Below are positions 39,326 through 47,260 of a stretch of 64,000 bases of DNA, piece after piece. Positions within the stretch are counted from its first letter, which is position 1. The number at the start of each line of letters is the position of its first letter. Both the position numbers and the translations under genes were made by a program. The notes under the pieces were generated by a model. That model was not told the origin of the DNA. It was given only the letters and a program-made list of their open reading frames with translations, and made no database searches. Source of the DNA: Bog-756 sp963734435 (lineage in GTDB: Bacteria; Actinomycetota; Acidimicrobiia; Acidimicrobiales; RAAP-2); contig CAVTHA010000002.1 in the NCBI GenBank assembly GCA_963734435.1, positions 359,590-423,589 of the forward strand, in the 5' to 3' direction.

Positions 39326-40709
39326 TCAGCCTAGCGGTGCCAATGGCAACAACTGCGCCTCAGTGGGTTCACTGCAGCAGAACCATGGCTCAGTGAGGTG
39401 GGCCCGCTCCCCGGCGGCTCCCTTCGAGACAGACCCGGGGGAGGGGGGAGCGATCCGGTCGGTGACCCGAGACCGAATGAGGGCGTCGATCGCTCCGAAC
39501 GTTGCGGACGCTCCTTGTCCCACCCGAGCCTCGACCAGCGCGACCAACTCCTGCTGCAGCCGATCGATCATGGGATCAGGATGGCTCCAGGTCCAACCCA
39601 AGTGCTCCACGTCGTAGTGACCGAGGTGGGGTTCCATGGCGGCATGGCCGAGAAGCAACGAACCCTCGGGCAATAACAAGCGGACCGTATATTGCACCGG
39701 GTCCACGTTGGCCACGAGATCGTGGGCCACGACGAAGTCGATCACATCGATCAGGTCGTCGAGAGTGGTCCAGGGGGTGAACGGTAACCACGAGGGGCGT
39801 ACTTCGATCCCGTGCTGGCGAAGCGACACGACGGCTCTGGAGGCATCAGCTACAGAATGACCCTTGTCGAGGTAGTCGAGGATCGTGTCGTTGGTCGACT
39901 CGAACGCCGAGACGATGAATGCGCAGCCGGCTTCTGCCAGCTCGGGTAGAACGTCTGGGTGACGCAGGATGTGCTCCACCTTGGTCGTGCAGTCGAAGGT
40001 CAGGTCCGGATGACGCTCGTGCATTGCCGCTACGACTCGGCGAGCGTGAAGCGGGGCGTTGAGGAAGTCCGGGTCGGCGAAGGACACATGGCGGGCACCT
40101 GCTTCCACGAGCTGGTCGACGTCGGACATGACGACAGCCACGCCCACCGGGCGCACGCGGCCGCCGTATACGACCGGGACCGGACAGTGTCGGCATCGGT
40201 GCGAGCAACCTCGACTGGCCTCGACCGATCCGACCAGGCGCTCATCACTGTCGACCGCGAGTTTCGTGTACCGGTCCAGGGGTGGCAACAGGTGCCGGGC
40301 GGGAACCCTCGCCTTGACTCGGCCCAGCTGAATCGTCGGGCCAGGGTCCTTGCCGTCCACCCACGCCACCAGCCCCGTCTCATACTCGCCGGCGATCACG
40401 GCATCGACGCCCGACCTGACAGTCAGATCCCGGCTCACCGGGGCATAGACGCCATAGAAGCACAAAGGAAGTTCGGGGCGCCGAGCCCGTATCGATTCGG
40501 CGACCCGCAATGCCAAGCGCATGGCGGTGTGCATCGGCACGGACAATGCTACGCGTTCGGCCCAGTCGACATCGTCTGCATCGAGCAGCGTCGAGGGCGA
40601 CATCAACGCAGCGAACCTCGTGACCAGCCTCGAGCAGCACGCTGGTGGCCTTGGCCGCGTGCAGTGGCTGGTGGCCTAGTTCGTAGGTTGACAGCAGCAA
40701 CGCTCGCAC
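39326..40709 (-). CDS. B12-binding-type radical SAM protein with CC tail (CUAEP/CCAEP-like), frameshifted
   Basis: The N-terminal start (GTG 40709, RALLLSTYELGHQPLHAAKA) resembles a cobalamin-binding Rossmann domain. One base is missing or extra around 40585-40605, and the rest continues in the next frame (DADDVDWAERVALSVPMHTA). The radical SAM core has CSHRCRHC (CxxxCxxC) for the 4Fe-4S cluster and SFADPDFLN. Near the C-terminus is WFCCSEP, matching the CUAEP/CCAEP-tail family, in which the first or second Cys can be selenocysteine; here both are TGC cysteines. The reaction is unknown. It lies beside an ATP-grasp gene and close to an Fe-S carrier gene. Confidence 0.72.
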
Positions 40710-40751
40710 TAACTCGACCCTATCGGGCCGGCCTCGGCCCTCGGGCTTGGC

Positions 40752-41960
40752 TCAGCGCAGGCGCACGTCGAGACATGCCTCTGCCCGTCGGAGAGTCGTT
40801 TCGACCGCCTGCGGTGTCGGTCCACGGGCGAAGATGAATCCCAGGTAGCGGTCGCCTTCGGGCAGTGGCACCACCCGCCGCCCCGACGGAATACTGATGT
40901 CGAGACCCACCACTCCGTCGATGGCGAGGGCGCGCTCCTGTCCCGACACATGGTCGAGTACCCCCGCTGAGCGGATCGGGAGCATCATCACGCCCGATGC
41001 CTGCGACTCCCGAGTGAGGCCGTCGAGCCCCATGCCGAGGGCGTGCCGGATGATCACTTCTTCGAGGCTCATCCCCGCTCCGAACTTGAGGGCCCGCGCG
41101 CACAAGCCACCGATGGACCGGGCGGCAAGTTCGAGAATGATCACGGAGCCACCCGGGCCGACGCGTAGCTCAGCATGGACGGGTCCTTCCCGCAGACCGA
41201 GTGCCGTCGCCGCCCGAGCCGCGGTGGACTCGATCTCGGTGAGGACCGCCGGGGGCTGGCGTGGCGGCGTGACGTAGATGGTCTCTTCGAAGAACGGGCC
41301 GTCCAGGGGATCGGGCTTGTCGAATACCGCCAGCATCTCCAGACGCCCTCCCGTGAGCAGACCCTCGACAGCGACCTCGTCTCCCGGCACGAAGGACTCG
41401 ACGAGCAGGGGTTCAGGACAGTTCGCGGTCAAGGCGCGAATGCGGTCGGCCGCCGCCTCGGCCTCGATGGCGTCATCGACACGGATGACCCCTTGGCTGG
41501 CCGATCGCGAGACAGGCTTGACCACGCACGGATACCCGATCTCCGCCGCAGCCGAGGCGACGTCGGCCCCGGGGGTAACGGTTCGGTAGGCGGGCTGGGG
41601 TAAGAAGGCGGACCCCATGCGCTCCCGCATGATCGTCTTGTCCCGGGTGGCGGCGACCGCGTCGGGCGGATTATGGCGGAATCCCAGACTCGCGGCCGCG
41701 GCAGCTGCGATCACCACCCCTTGGTCGTCGACGGCCAGAACGGCATCGAGCGGGCTCCGACGATGCAAGGCCACGATGGCACTCACCGCGGCGTCGACGT
41801 CGGCCAGCGGCACCACCACGGCGCGGTCACCCATGGAGCCGGACAAGGCCTGACGATGTTCGGACCCGACCACGACGTCGACCCCCAGGCCAGCGGCGGC
41901 GGCAACGAAGTCCGAGGCCCGGTAGGTGGCAGTGGGCAGCAGCAAGAGGATCCGGGGCAC
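40752..41960 (-). CDS. ATP-grasp domain carboxylate ligase
   Basis: About 402 residues. ATP-grasp fold: N-terminal Rossmann-like domain (PRILLLLPTATYRASDF), middle DKTIMRERM before the ATP-binding domain, YPCVVKPVSRSASQGVIRV (glycine-rich loop), LVESFVPGDEVAVEGLL, and the Mg2+-binding ILELAARSIGGLC near the end. Such enzymes join a carboxylate to an amine via acyl phosphate; BtrJ/CarB/biotin-carboxylase-like relatives are broad, so the substrate is unknown. The start is set at GTG 41960; TTG 41987 is possible. It lies upstream of the radical SAM gene on the same strand, 42 bp away. Confidence 0.83.
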   Translation of the reverse strand: MPRILLLLPTATYRASDFVAAAAGLGVDVVVGSEHRQALSGSMGDRAVVVPLADVDAAVSAIVALHRRSPLDAVLAVDDQGVVIAAAAAASLGFRHNPPDAVAATRDKTIMRERMGSAFLPQPAYRTVTPGADVASAAAEIGYPCVVKPVSRSASQGVIRVDDAIEAEAAADRIRALTANCPEPLLVESFVPGDEVAVEGLLTGGRLEMLAVFDKPDPLDGPFFEETIYVTPPRQPPAVLTEIESTAARAATALGLREGPVHAELRVGPGGSVIILELAARSIGGLCARALKFGAGMSLEEVIIRHALGMGLDGLTRESQASGVMMLPIRSAGVLDHVSGQERALAIDGVVGLDISIPSGRRVVPLPEGDRYLGFIFARGPTPQAVETTLRRAEACLDVRLR

Positions 41961-42004
41961 CCCCCTATGATGGTCGCGACCCACCAAGGCTGAGACGAGA
42001 CGCC

Positions 42005-42661
42005 ATGACTGATATCGATTCCAACAGCGTGGCCGTCCTGCATGCTGCCGACGCGGCGCTGGAGATGCTGCTGGAACTGCGGTCCAGGGAAGACGGTGAG
42101 GAGTCGTTGGCCCTATGGGTCGAGGTCACTGGGGTGAGCGGAAACGCCTACACCTACGACATGTACTTCCAGGCGGTTGGCGACGCCGGACCCGATGACT
42201 GGTCCGACGATCGTGGTGGGCTCCTGCTCGTGGTTCCGGCCGACAGCATCGCCAAAATGCGTGGGTCGGTCCTCGACGTCAACCGTGATGCAGGCCAGGA
42301 CGGGATGGTCATTCAGAACCCCAACCAGCCACCGCGCCCTGCCGGCGCCAGCCCGGGGATGGCCGGGCCGCCGGTGGACCTCAGCGGAGACCTGGCGCAG
42401 CGGGTCATCCAGGTCCTCGAGCAACAGATCAACCCGAGTATTGCGGTGCACGGCGGTCGGGCCGATCTCGTCGCGGTGGAGGGTGACGCCGCCTATCTCC
42501 GGTTGAGCGGCGGCTGCGCGGGTTGCGGCATGGCGGCGGTGACCTTGAGCCAAGGGATCGAGGTCGCCCTCCGCGACTCGGTCACCGAGATCACTCGGGT
42601 CATCGACGTCACCGACCACGCCGCCGGCACCAATCCCTACTACGAAGCGGCCAAGAAGTAG
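42005..42661 (+). CDS. Nfu-like iron-sulfur carrier protein
   Basis: 218 residues. The N-terminal half resembles a degenerate A-type (IscA/HesB) domain (ALWVEVTGVSGNAYTYDMYF) lacking the cysteines. The C-terminal half is a NifU C-terminal domain with RVIQVLEQQINPSIAVHGG and the cluster-binding CAGCGMA (CxxC). This fused layout is that of NfuA, which carries 4Fe-4S clusters to client enzymes. It is divergent from the ATP-grasp gene, with only about 44 bp between them. A nearby radical SAM enzyme is a plausible client. Confidence 0.88.
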   Translation: MTDIDSNSVAVLHAADAALEMLLELRSREDGEESLALWVEVTGVSGNAYTYDMYFQAVGDAGPDDWSDDRGGLLLVVPADSIAKMRGSVLDVNRDAGQDGMVIQNPNQPPRPAGASPGMAGPPVDLSGDLAQRVIQVLEQQINPSIAVHGGRADLVAVEGDAAYLRLSGGCAGCGMAAVTLSQGIEVALRDSVTEITRVIDVTDHAAGTNPYYEAAKK

Positions 42662-42689
42662 GCCCTACCGAGCGGCCAGACAGCACGCC

Positions 42690-43421
42690 CTACTGAGCAA
42701 TGAATCGGCGGGCGTCCTCCGCCGCATAGGACGTCACGATGGCGTCGGTCGCCGCGGTCGCCTGAACTTGGCGGACCACGTCGTGTAGGCGGTTTGCCGG
42801 GATGGCACACGTCATGTCGGTTTTGGACATGGCGGTGCGAGCGCGACTGAGCGTGCAGCCCACGCTCACCGCCACTTCGCCCTCTTGCTTGGCTACCGCA
42901 ACGATGTGGCACTGGGGCTTGCCGTCGATGCGAAGGCCAGGAAGCGCGTCACGCAGCACCATGAGCTGCTTGGCGTTGACCCGGATCATGACGACGTCAG
43001 GGTCCACGGGTGTTTCTGTCAGGGGGCCGTAGGTTACGACCTCGGGCCGGTCGGCGATGACAGGGATGTCGGGAACTACGTCCATGGTCACCCAGCCCGA
43101 CTCCACCAGGGTCGCCATATCCGAGTGGCCGGCGACCTCGTCGAGGGTGGCGAACCCATGGGTCAGGCTTCCGACACTGCAGTTGCCATGGTCGGCGGCG
43201 ACGGTGGAGAACGTCCGGTCGAGCGCTTTTGTCCAGAACACGCACCCCGCCGGAACCCGACCGGTTCGCCCATCGGGAGTCGGTTCCGGCATCGGAGCGT
43301 CGAACGGCGAAACGCCGTCCGGAGCAGCCTGAGAGAAGGTGATAGCTATCGGGGGCGTAGTGAGGCTCAGCGCCTCAGTGAGCGAGTCGGCAGCTTCGGA
43401 CCACGGCGAGGGATTGGGCAT
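42690..43421 (-). CDS. DUF169 domain protein
   Basis: About 243 residues from ATG 43421 (PNPSPWSEAADSLTEAL). Features of DUF169 proteins are visible: LTTPPIAITF at the start, PAGCVFWTKAL, HGNCSVGSLTHG in the middle, and VSVGCTLSRARTAM followed by MTCAIPANRL near the C-terminus, each with conserved cysteines. DUF169 proteins are of unknown function; some lie with redox or metal enzymes. It converges with the nfu-like gene. The frame is open upstream to 43487, but the shorter start is preferred. Confidence 0.82.
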   Translation of the reverse strand: MPNPSPWSEAADSLTEALSLTTPPIAITFSQAAPDGVSPFDAPMPEPTPDGRTGRVPAGCVFWTKALDRTFSTVAADHGNCSVGSLTHGFATLDEVAGHSDMATLVESGWVTMDVVPDIPVIADRPEVVTYGPLTETPVDPDVVMIRVNAKQLMVLRDALPGLRIDGKPQCHIVAVAKQEGEVAVSVGCTLSRARTAMSKTDMTCAIPANRLHDVVRQVQATAATDAIVTSYAAEDARRFIAQ

Positions 43422-43583
43422 GCACACAGTTTTCCCGGCCGCTCCCGTTCGGGCAATGTGATGGTCGATGTCACGGCCTTCCGTCACCTGCGAATAATTC
43501 GCGCGGAGAACGCACCGATCAGGCCGGCTTGCCGGCCGGGCAGCAAGATGTCACCTCTGCAGCTGATGACCCTCCGTTATCAG

Positions 43584-43790
43584 CTAGCTGTATGGGATCG
43601 GATCGATATCGTTCGCATGCTCGTCGCATGCTCGTCGCATGCTCGTCGCATGCTCGTCGCAGGCGTCGACCGTCCATGTCTTGTCGTCGATGTCTGTGAA
43701 CCGGCCCGTCATGACGACCTGGTTTGGACAGCCCACTCGGAAGCAACGGCCGGGCATGGTCGTGAAGGCTTTAGGCGGTTCCGTCACCAT
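43584..43790 (-). CDS. Cys/His microprotein, family 2
   Basis: 68 residues from ATG 43790. Pattern C16-x4-C21 ... C44-x2-H47 with the conserved core PGRCFRVGCPNQVVMTG, FTD and KTWTVDACDEHA. It is the clear relative of the protein at 21920-22156. No known family was recognised; a zinc-binding role is inferred from ligand spacing. The C-terminus contains a second CDEHA, created by an 11-bp tandem repeat. It follows the family 1 gene by 46 bp on the same strand, so they probably form a unit. No strong ribosome-binding site is visible. Confidence 0.6.
   Translation of the reverse strand: MVTEPPKAFTTMPGRCFRVGCPNQVVMTGRFTDIDDKTWTVDACDEHATSMRRACDEHANDIDPIPYS
43615..43658 (+). repeat. 11-bp tandem repeat, 4 copies
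   Basis: GCATGCTCGTC occurs four times head to tail, followed by a degenerate fifth. It lies inside the 3' end of the microprotein gene. Because 11 is not a multiple of 3, three units (33 bp) return to frame, and the CDEHA motif is encoded twice. Confidence 0.95.
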
Positions 43791-43836
43791 GGCTGACGAT
43801 AGTTCTCGATCGAACGTTCGTTCAACTGGATTCTGG

Positions 43837-44004
43837 CTAGCGATCCTTGAACGGGTGCTCGGGGCAACGGAAGAGACCGCTTCGGACTGTCCAATTCTGT
43901 GTCTCAACTGATGTGACGAGATTTTCGCCTGGAAGAACAGTGGTCTCTGTATGACAGCCAAAGAGGTGGCAAGTGATGACGCGCCGAGTGCCGTCATATC
44001 CCAT
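43837..44004 (-). CDS. Cys/His microprotein, family 1
   Basis: 55 residues from ATG 44004 (MGYDGTRRVITCHLFGCH), ending WTVRSGLFRCPEHPFKDR. Ligand-like pattern C12-x4-C17-H18 ... C47-x2-H50, which is the same scheme as family 2. The frameshifted relative is at 21637-21797. No annotated family was recognised. The very small size, the positional pairing with family 2 at two separate loci, and conservation of just the Cys/His and flanking aromatic residues argue that it is a real gene. It would be a metal-binding accessory protein, by inference. Confidence 0.58.
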   Translation of the reverse strand: MGYDGTRRVITCHLFGCHTETTVLPGENLVTSVETQNWTVRSGLFRCPEHPFKDR

Positions 44005-44298
44005 GCTCAGAGGGTGACGTTCGAGTCCAGGCCTCGGTTGGGCCAAAAGTCCCCAAGCGCTCGCATTGCCGAACCCGGGGCGAGGAGGTGCGCTGGCACC
44101 GGATCTGCCGGCTGTCTCGGAGATCATGGCCTGGCAACCACGTACCGGCTCTGGTCCCCTCAACACAACGACGTAGGCCACGACGGGTCACACGGCCATC
44201 AGCCGATCTGGGCAATGATCGAAGCCGATCCGTTTCAGGATCCTCGGTCAAACGAAGTCTCGACCTTGGTTGCCCTGACATGGTCCGCGTCGGTTTGG

Positions 44299-45443
44299 TC
44301 AAGGTCGGCTGAAGACTGGAGCGGGGCCGGTGACGGCCAACATGGCCAACGTGGCAGCCATCGACAATGGCACCGTGACCAGGCCGAGCACGATGACTCG
44401 GGCCACGGGAGGATCCGAACCCGCCACGCGTGCAGTGCGCCACCAGAGAATCCATGCCAGCGACCCCGTGACGAACAGATTGGGCCCGATGTTAAGGCCG
44501 ACCAGGAGAGCGAACGGATGAGGTGGGACCCTGGCCGCCAGGAGGGCCGCGGCCGGGAGGTTGTTCACCAGCACCGAGGCTCCGGCAGCCATCACCGCGG
44601 ATCCCACGGCGTCGAGATGACCTCGAGCACGTGGGAGAGCTGTTCGCGATGGGCGATCAAACGGATGACGACGACCGCGACGCCGACAGCCAGCACCGGC
44701 AGCGCCGGCGAGCGGAGCGTGATCACGAGCACGGTGACGGCCAGTACGGCGGCCATACCCAGCTGGCCGCGGAGGCGATCGGGCCTGGTCCGTTCGGAGC
44801 GTCCCACCACAGGCGGTGACGTGGAGCGTTGCCGCCGTTCCTTCCGGCGCTCGATCAACCCGATGAGCGATCCGGTGACCAGGACCGATGCGATCCAGGG
44901 CAACGCCATGCGATGGAGGAATTGACCGCCAGAGAGGTGCAGGTGGCCGAGGACGATGAGATTGGTGAGATTCGAGCCGGGCAGCAGCAGGCTCCCAGCG
45001 TTGGACAAGAGGAGGCAAGCGATCAGTAGGGAAGTCTCTCGCTGGCTACGACTGCTGGCCGCATGCACCAGTACCGGTGTGAGGAAGACCACCGAGGTGT
45101 CGAGGTTGAGGAGGGCGGTGACCACGGCGATGGCGATCGCGGCGCCGCCGAACAGGGCAATATCGTTGGGCGCCAGGATGGCTAACCGATAACCGATCGC
45201 CGCGAACAGCCCGTCGTCATCGGCCACCAGTCCGACCAGAAGAAGCCCTGTGACTAGGACGAATGGTGACCACACCTGCGCCGCCGACGATCGAGCTCCG
45301 TCTCGATCGAGCACCAGGGCCACCAGGGCGGCTCCGATTCCCACCGTGGCGAGGCACCATGAGACCAGCCGGGCGCGCCGGGCGAAGGATCGGGCATGGC
45401 GAGCAAGCATGTCCGATTCAAGGCCCAAGACTGGGTCGGCCAT
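44299..45443 (-). pseudogene. ArsB/NhaD-type anion or Na+/H+ permease, internal deletion
   Basis: The N-terminal 283 residues are a multi-helix permease (ALLNLDTSVVFLTPVLVHAA and LLSNAGSLLLPGSNLTNLIVL are the family's two signature helices). The frame stops at 44592. The next frame continues VMAAGASVLVNNLPAAALLA and GLNIGPNLFVTGSLAWILWW, the C-terminal signature of ArsB/SLC13-like carriers, to the stop at 44299. About 40-50 residues usually found between the two parts seem to be missing, so a deletion with loss of frame is likely. Confidence 0.72.
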
Positions 45444-45501
45444 TGGTCAAAGGTAGGTCAACCCCACCTCAGAGCCAATACGGGAGAACACGCACAATTC
45501 G

Positions 45502-46395
45502 CTACTCAGTCCCAGATTCGACTCGGTCAAGTGCTGCGTCCAGTTCGCGTGTCCGCTGCTCTTCGACCCTCACCCAGCGTAGGGCGATCGGGATCATGCC
45601 GATGAACATCAGGGTGTCCCCACCGACCCACATGATCGCACCGCCGATGTGCAGGTCGGTGAGGCGCGAAGGCCCCCAGGTCCGAGTAACTGTGTTGTAG
45701 AAGGAGAACACCTCGTGCGTGGTTGTCGTCAGCGCCAGCCCGGTGAACGTATCCACTGGCACAGCTAGGGCGAGGTAGACGAGTTGAAGGGGGGGCGACA
45801 ACGGGTGGCGAGATGGTTCGATCCCGACTACCGGGCGCCAGAACAAATAGCCGACGACCAGGAATCCGACATGCTCGGTGTCATGGACCAGGTCGTTGGT
45901 GAGGGTGTAGTTGTAGAAGCTGGTCAAATGAGTGAACGGGATGAGGACGGCGTACACGACAAAGGCGAAGATCGGATGACCGACGGCCTCTGCCACCCGC
46001 GAGCCCATGGTTGCATCGACCATCCGTCGGGTCCCGCCCCCACTGGCCCGCTGCAACAGATCGAGCGGTGCACCCATGGCAAACAGGGGTCCGGCCACCA
46101 TGACCAGCATCAGGTGTTGGATCATGTGGTCGTAGAACACCTGATCGTCGTAGGCGCCGATCACCCCTTCAATGGCAACGAAGGTGACGAGCAGCCCCCC
46201 GAGGAATGCAGCGGTCCGGCGGTGCGACCATGGAGTTCCCTCGATCCGTCTGACCCGCCATGCCCCCCACAGATACAGACCACCGGCCGCCACCAACAGG
46301 ATGGAGGGTACCCACCCCAGTTGGGTGGTGCCGAGGCGGCTCCAATCGAGGGGCGCCATGTCGCCGCCGCTCAGACCGAGGGGCAGCGATGGCAT
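45502..46395 (-). CDS. ctaG: Cytochrome c oxidase assembly protein CtaG (Caa3 type)
   Basis: About 297-residue membrane protein of the caa3_CtaG family, used in assembly of heme-copper oxidase and copper handling. It has seven or so hydrophobic helices, with conserved His residues in YDHMIQHLMLVMVAGPLFAMG and in VHDTEHVGFLVVGYLFWRPV, and WVGGDTLMFIGM near the end. ATG 46395 follows the SCO1 stop by one base (tga-g-ATG), so it is coupled. It is the last gene of the marR-clc-sco1-ctaG unit. Confidence 0.9.
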   Translation of the reverse strand: MPSLPLGLSGGDMAPLDWSRLGTTQLGWVPSILLVAAGGLYLWGAWRVRRIEGTPWSHRRTAAFLGGLLVTFVAIEGVIGAYDDQVFYDHMIQHLMLVMVAGPLFAMGAPLDLLQRASGGGTRRMVDATMGSRVAEAVGHPIFAFVVYAVLIPFTHLTSFYNYTLTNDLVHDTEHVGFLVVGYLFWRPVVGIEPSRHPLSPPLQLVYLALAVPVDTFTGLALTTTTHEVFSFYNTVTRTWGPSRLTDLHIGGAIMWVGGDTLMFIGMIPIALRWVRVEEQRTRELDAALDRVESGTE

Positions 46396-46396
46396 C

Positions 46397-47260
46397 TCAT
46401 GATCCGACGGCCGGCAGGGGCGTGCGGAGCAGCCAGGCCACGGCTTGGATCCCCTGGTCCGCCGTCCAGCCGGGTTGGGGAGGGTGCTTCTGGTGAGCGA
46501 TGCCCTCATCGGATAGGAAGTGCTGGAGCTGCCTCGGAAGCTTCCCGGAGTAGTTGGGGGCGGCCGTCGTGGCGAAGACCTCGTGCCCCGAGGAGTTGAG
46601 GAAGATGAAGCCGTCCGAGTGGTTGATGTCGTAGGTCAGCGGTTGGTGGGTCAACCAGTCGATGGCTGGGGGATTGTCTTGGGGGACCTTCTGGTAGGAA
46701 AAGCCGAAGTACTTGGCGATCGCGGCCAGATTCTCGGGAGACTCGGTGACGAGTTCCCAGGTGGCTCCGGTGATCCCGGCATAGGCCGACAATCGAAACG
46801 GCGTATCTCGGCCCGGATCCACGGAAAGCTCCACGATGACCAGTTTTGACTGCCCCCCTGCCCGATTCACTGATCGCTGGACCGCTCCAAGGTTGGCGGT
46901 GGTCATCGGGCAGATGTCAGAGCAGAGGGTGAGAAACGGTACGAGCATCACGTTCCGCCCGTGTAGCGAGGCCAGATCGAATACGTGACCGTGCTGGTCG
47001 GTGAGGGGAAGAGTCGCGATGCTGGCCGGTACTGTCTGATTCACCATCGCGCCGAAGTTCGCCGACGGTGCCGGAGGCGGTCCGATCGAGCACGCGGCCG
47101 CCATCACGGACAAGAGGAACAGGGCACCGGTCACGACTCTGCACGTCGCTCGAGGATTCCTGAGTGGACCCAGTCGTCGGAATGGAGCTTTGTGTGGAGG
47201 AGCGGGGCCATCCGACCGCGCCCGATTTCTGGTCGGCCCGGTTCCGGTCGTGCTACTCAT
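46397..47260 (-). CDS. SCO1/SenC copper chaperone lipoprotein
   Basis: About 287 residues. After a Pro/Arg-rich N-terminal extension there is a lipoprotein signal (VVTGALFLLSVMAAAC, lipobox AAAC). The thioredoxin-like SCO domain has the copper-binding TLCSDICPMT (CxxxC) and the distal His in YDINHSDGFIFLN. SCO1 delivers Cu to the CuA site of cytochrome oxidase. The chosen ATG (47260) overlaps the ClC stop (ATGAGTAG), a coupled arrangement; a start nearer the signal peptide is possible. It works naturally with CtaG downstream. Confidence 0.87.
   Translation of the reverse strand: MSSTTGTGPTRNRARSDGPAPPHKAPFRRLGPLRNPRATCRVVTGALFLLSVMAAACSIGPPPAPSANFGAMVNQTVPASIATLPLTDQHGHVFDLASLHGRNVMLVPFLTLCSDICPMTTANLGAVQRSVNRAGGQSKLVIVELSVDPGRDTPFRLSAYAGITGATWELVTESPENLAAIAKYFGFSYQKVPQDNPPAIDWLTHQPLTYDINHSDGFIFLNSSGHEVFATTAAPNYSGKLPRQLQHFLSDEGIAHQKHPPQPGWTADQGIQAVAWLLRTPLPAVGS

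Noticed and set aside
39401..39450. Selenocysteine in the radical SAM tail
   Set aside because: The tail codons at WFCCSEP are both TGC; no in-frame TGA is present there, so SECIS searching is not warranted.
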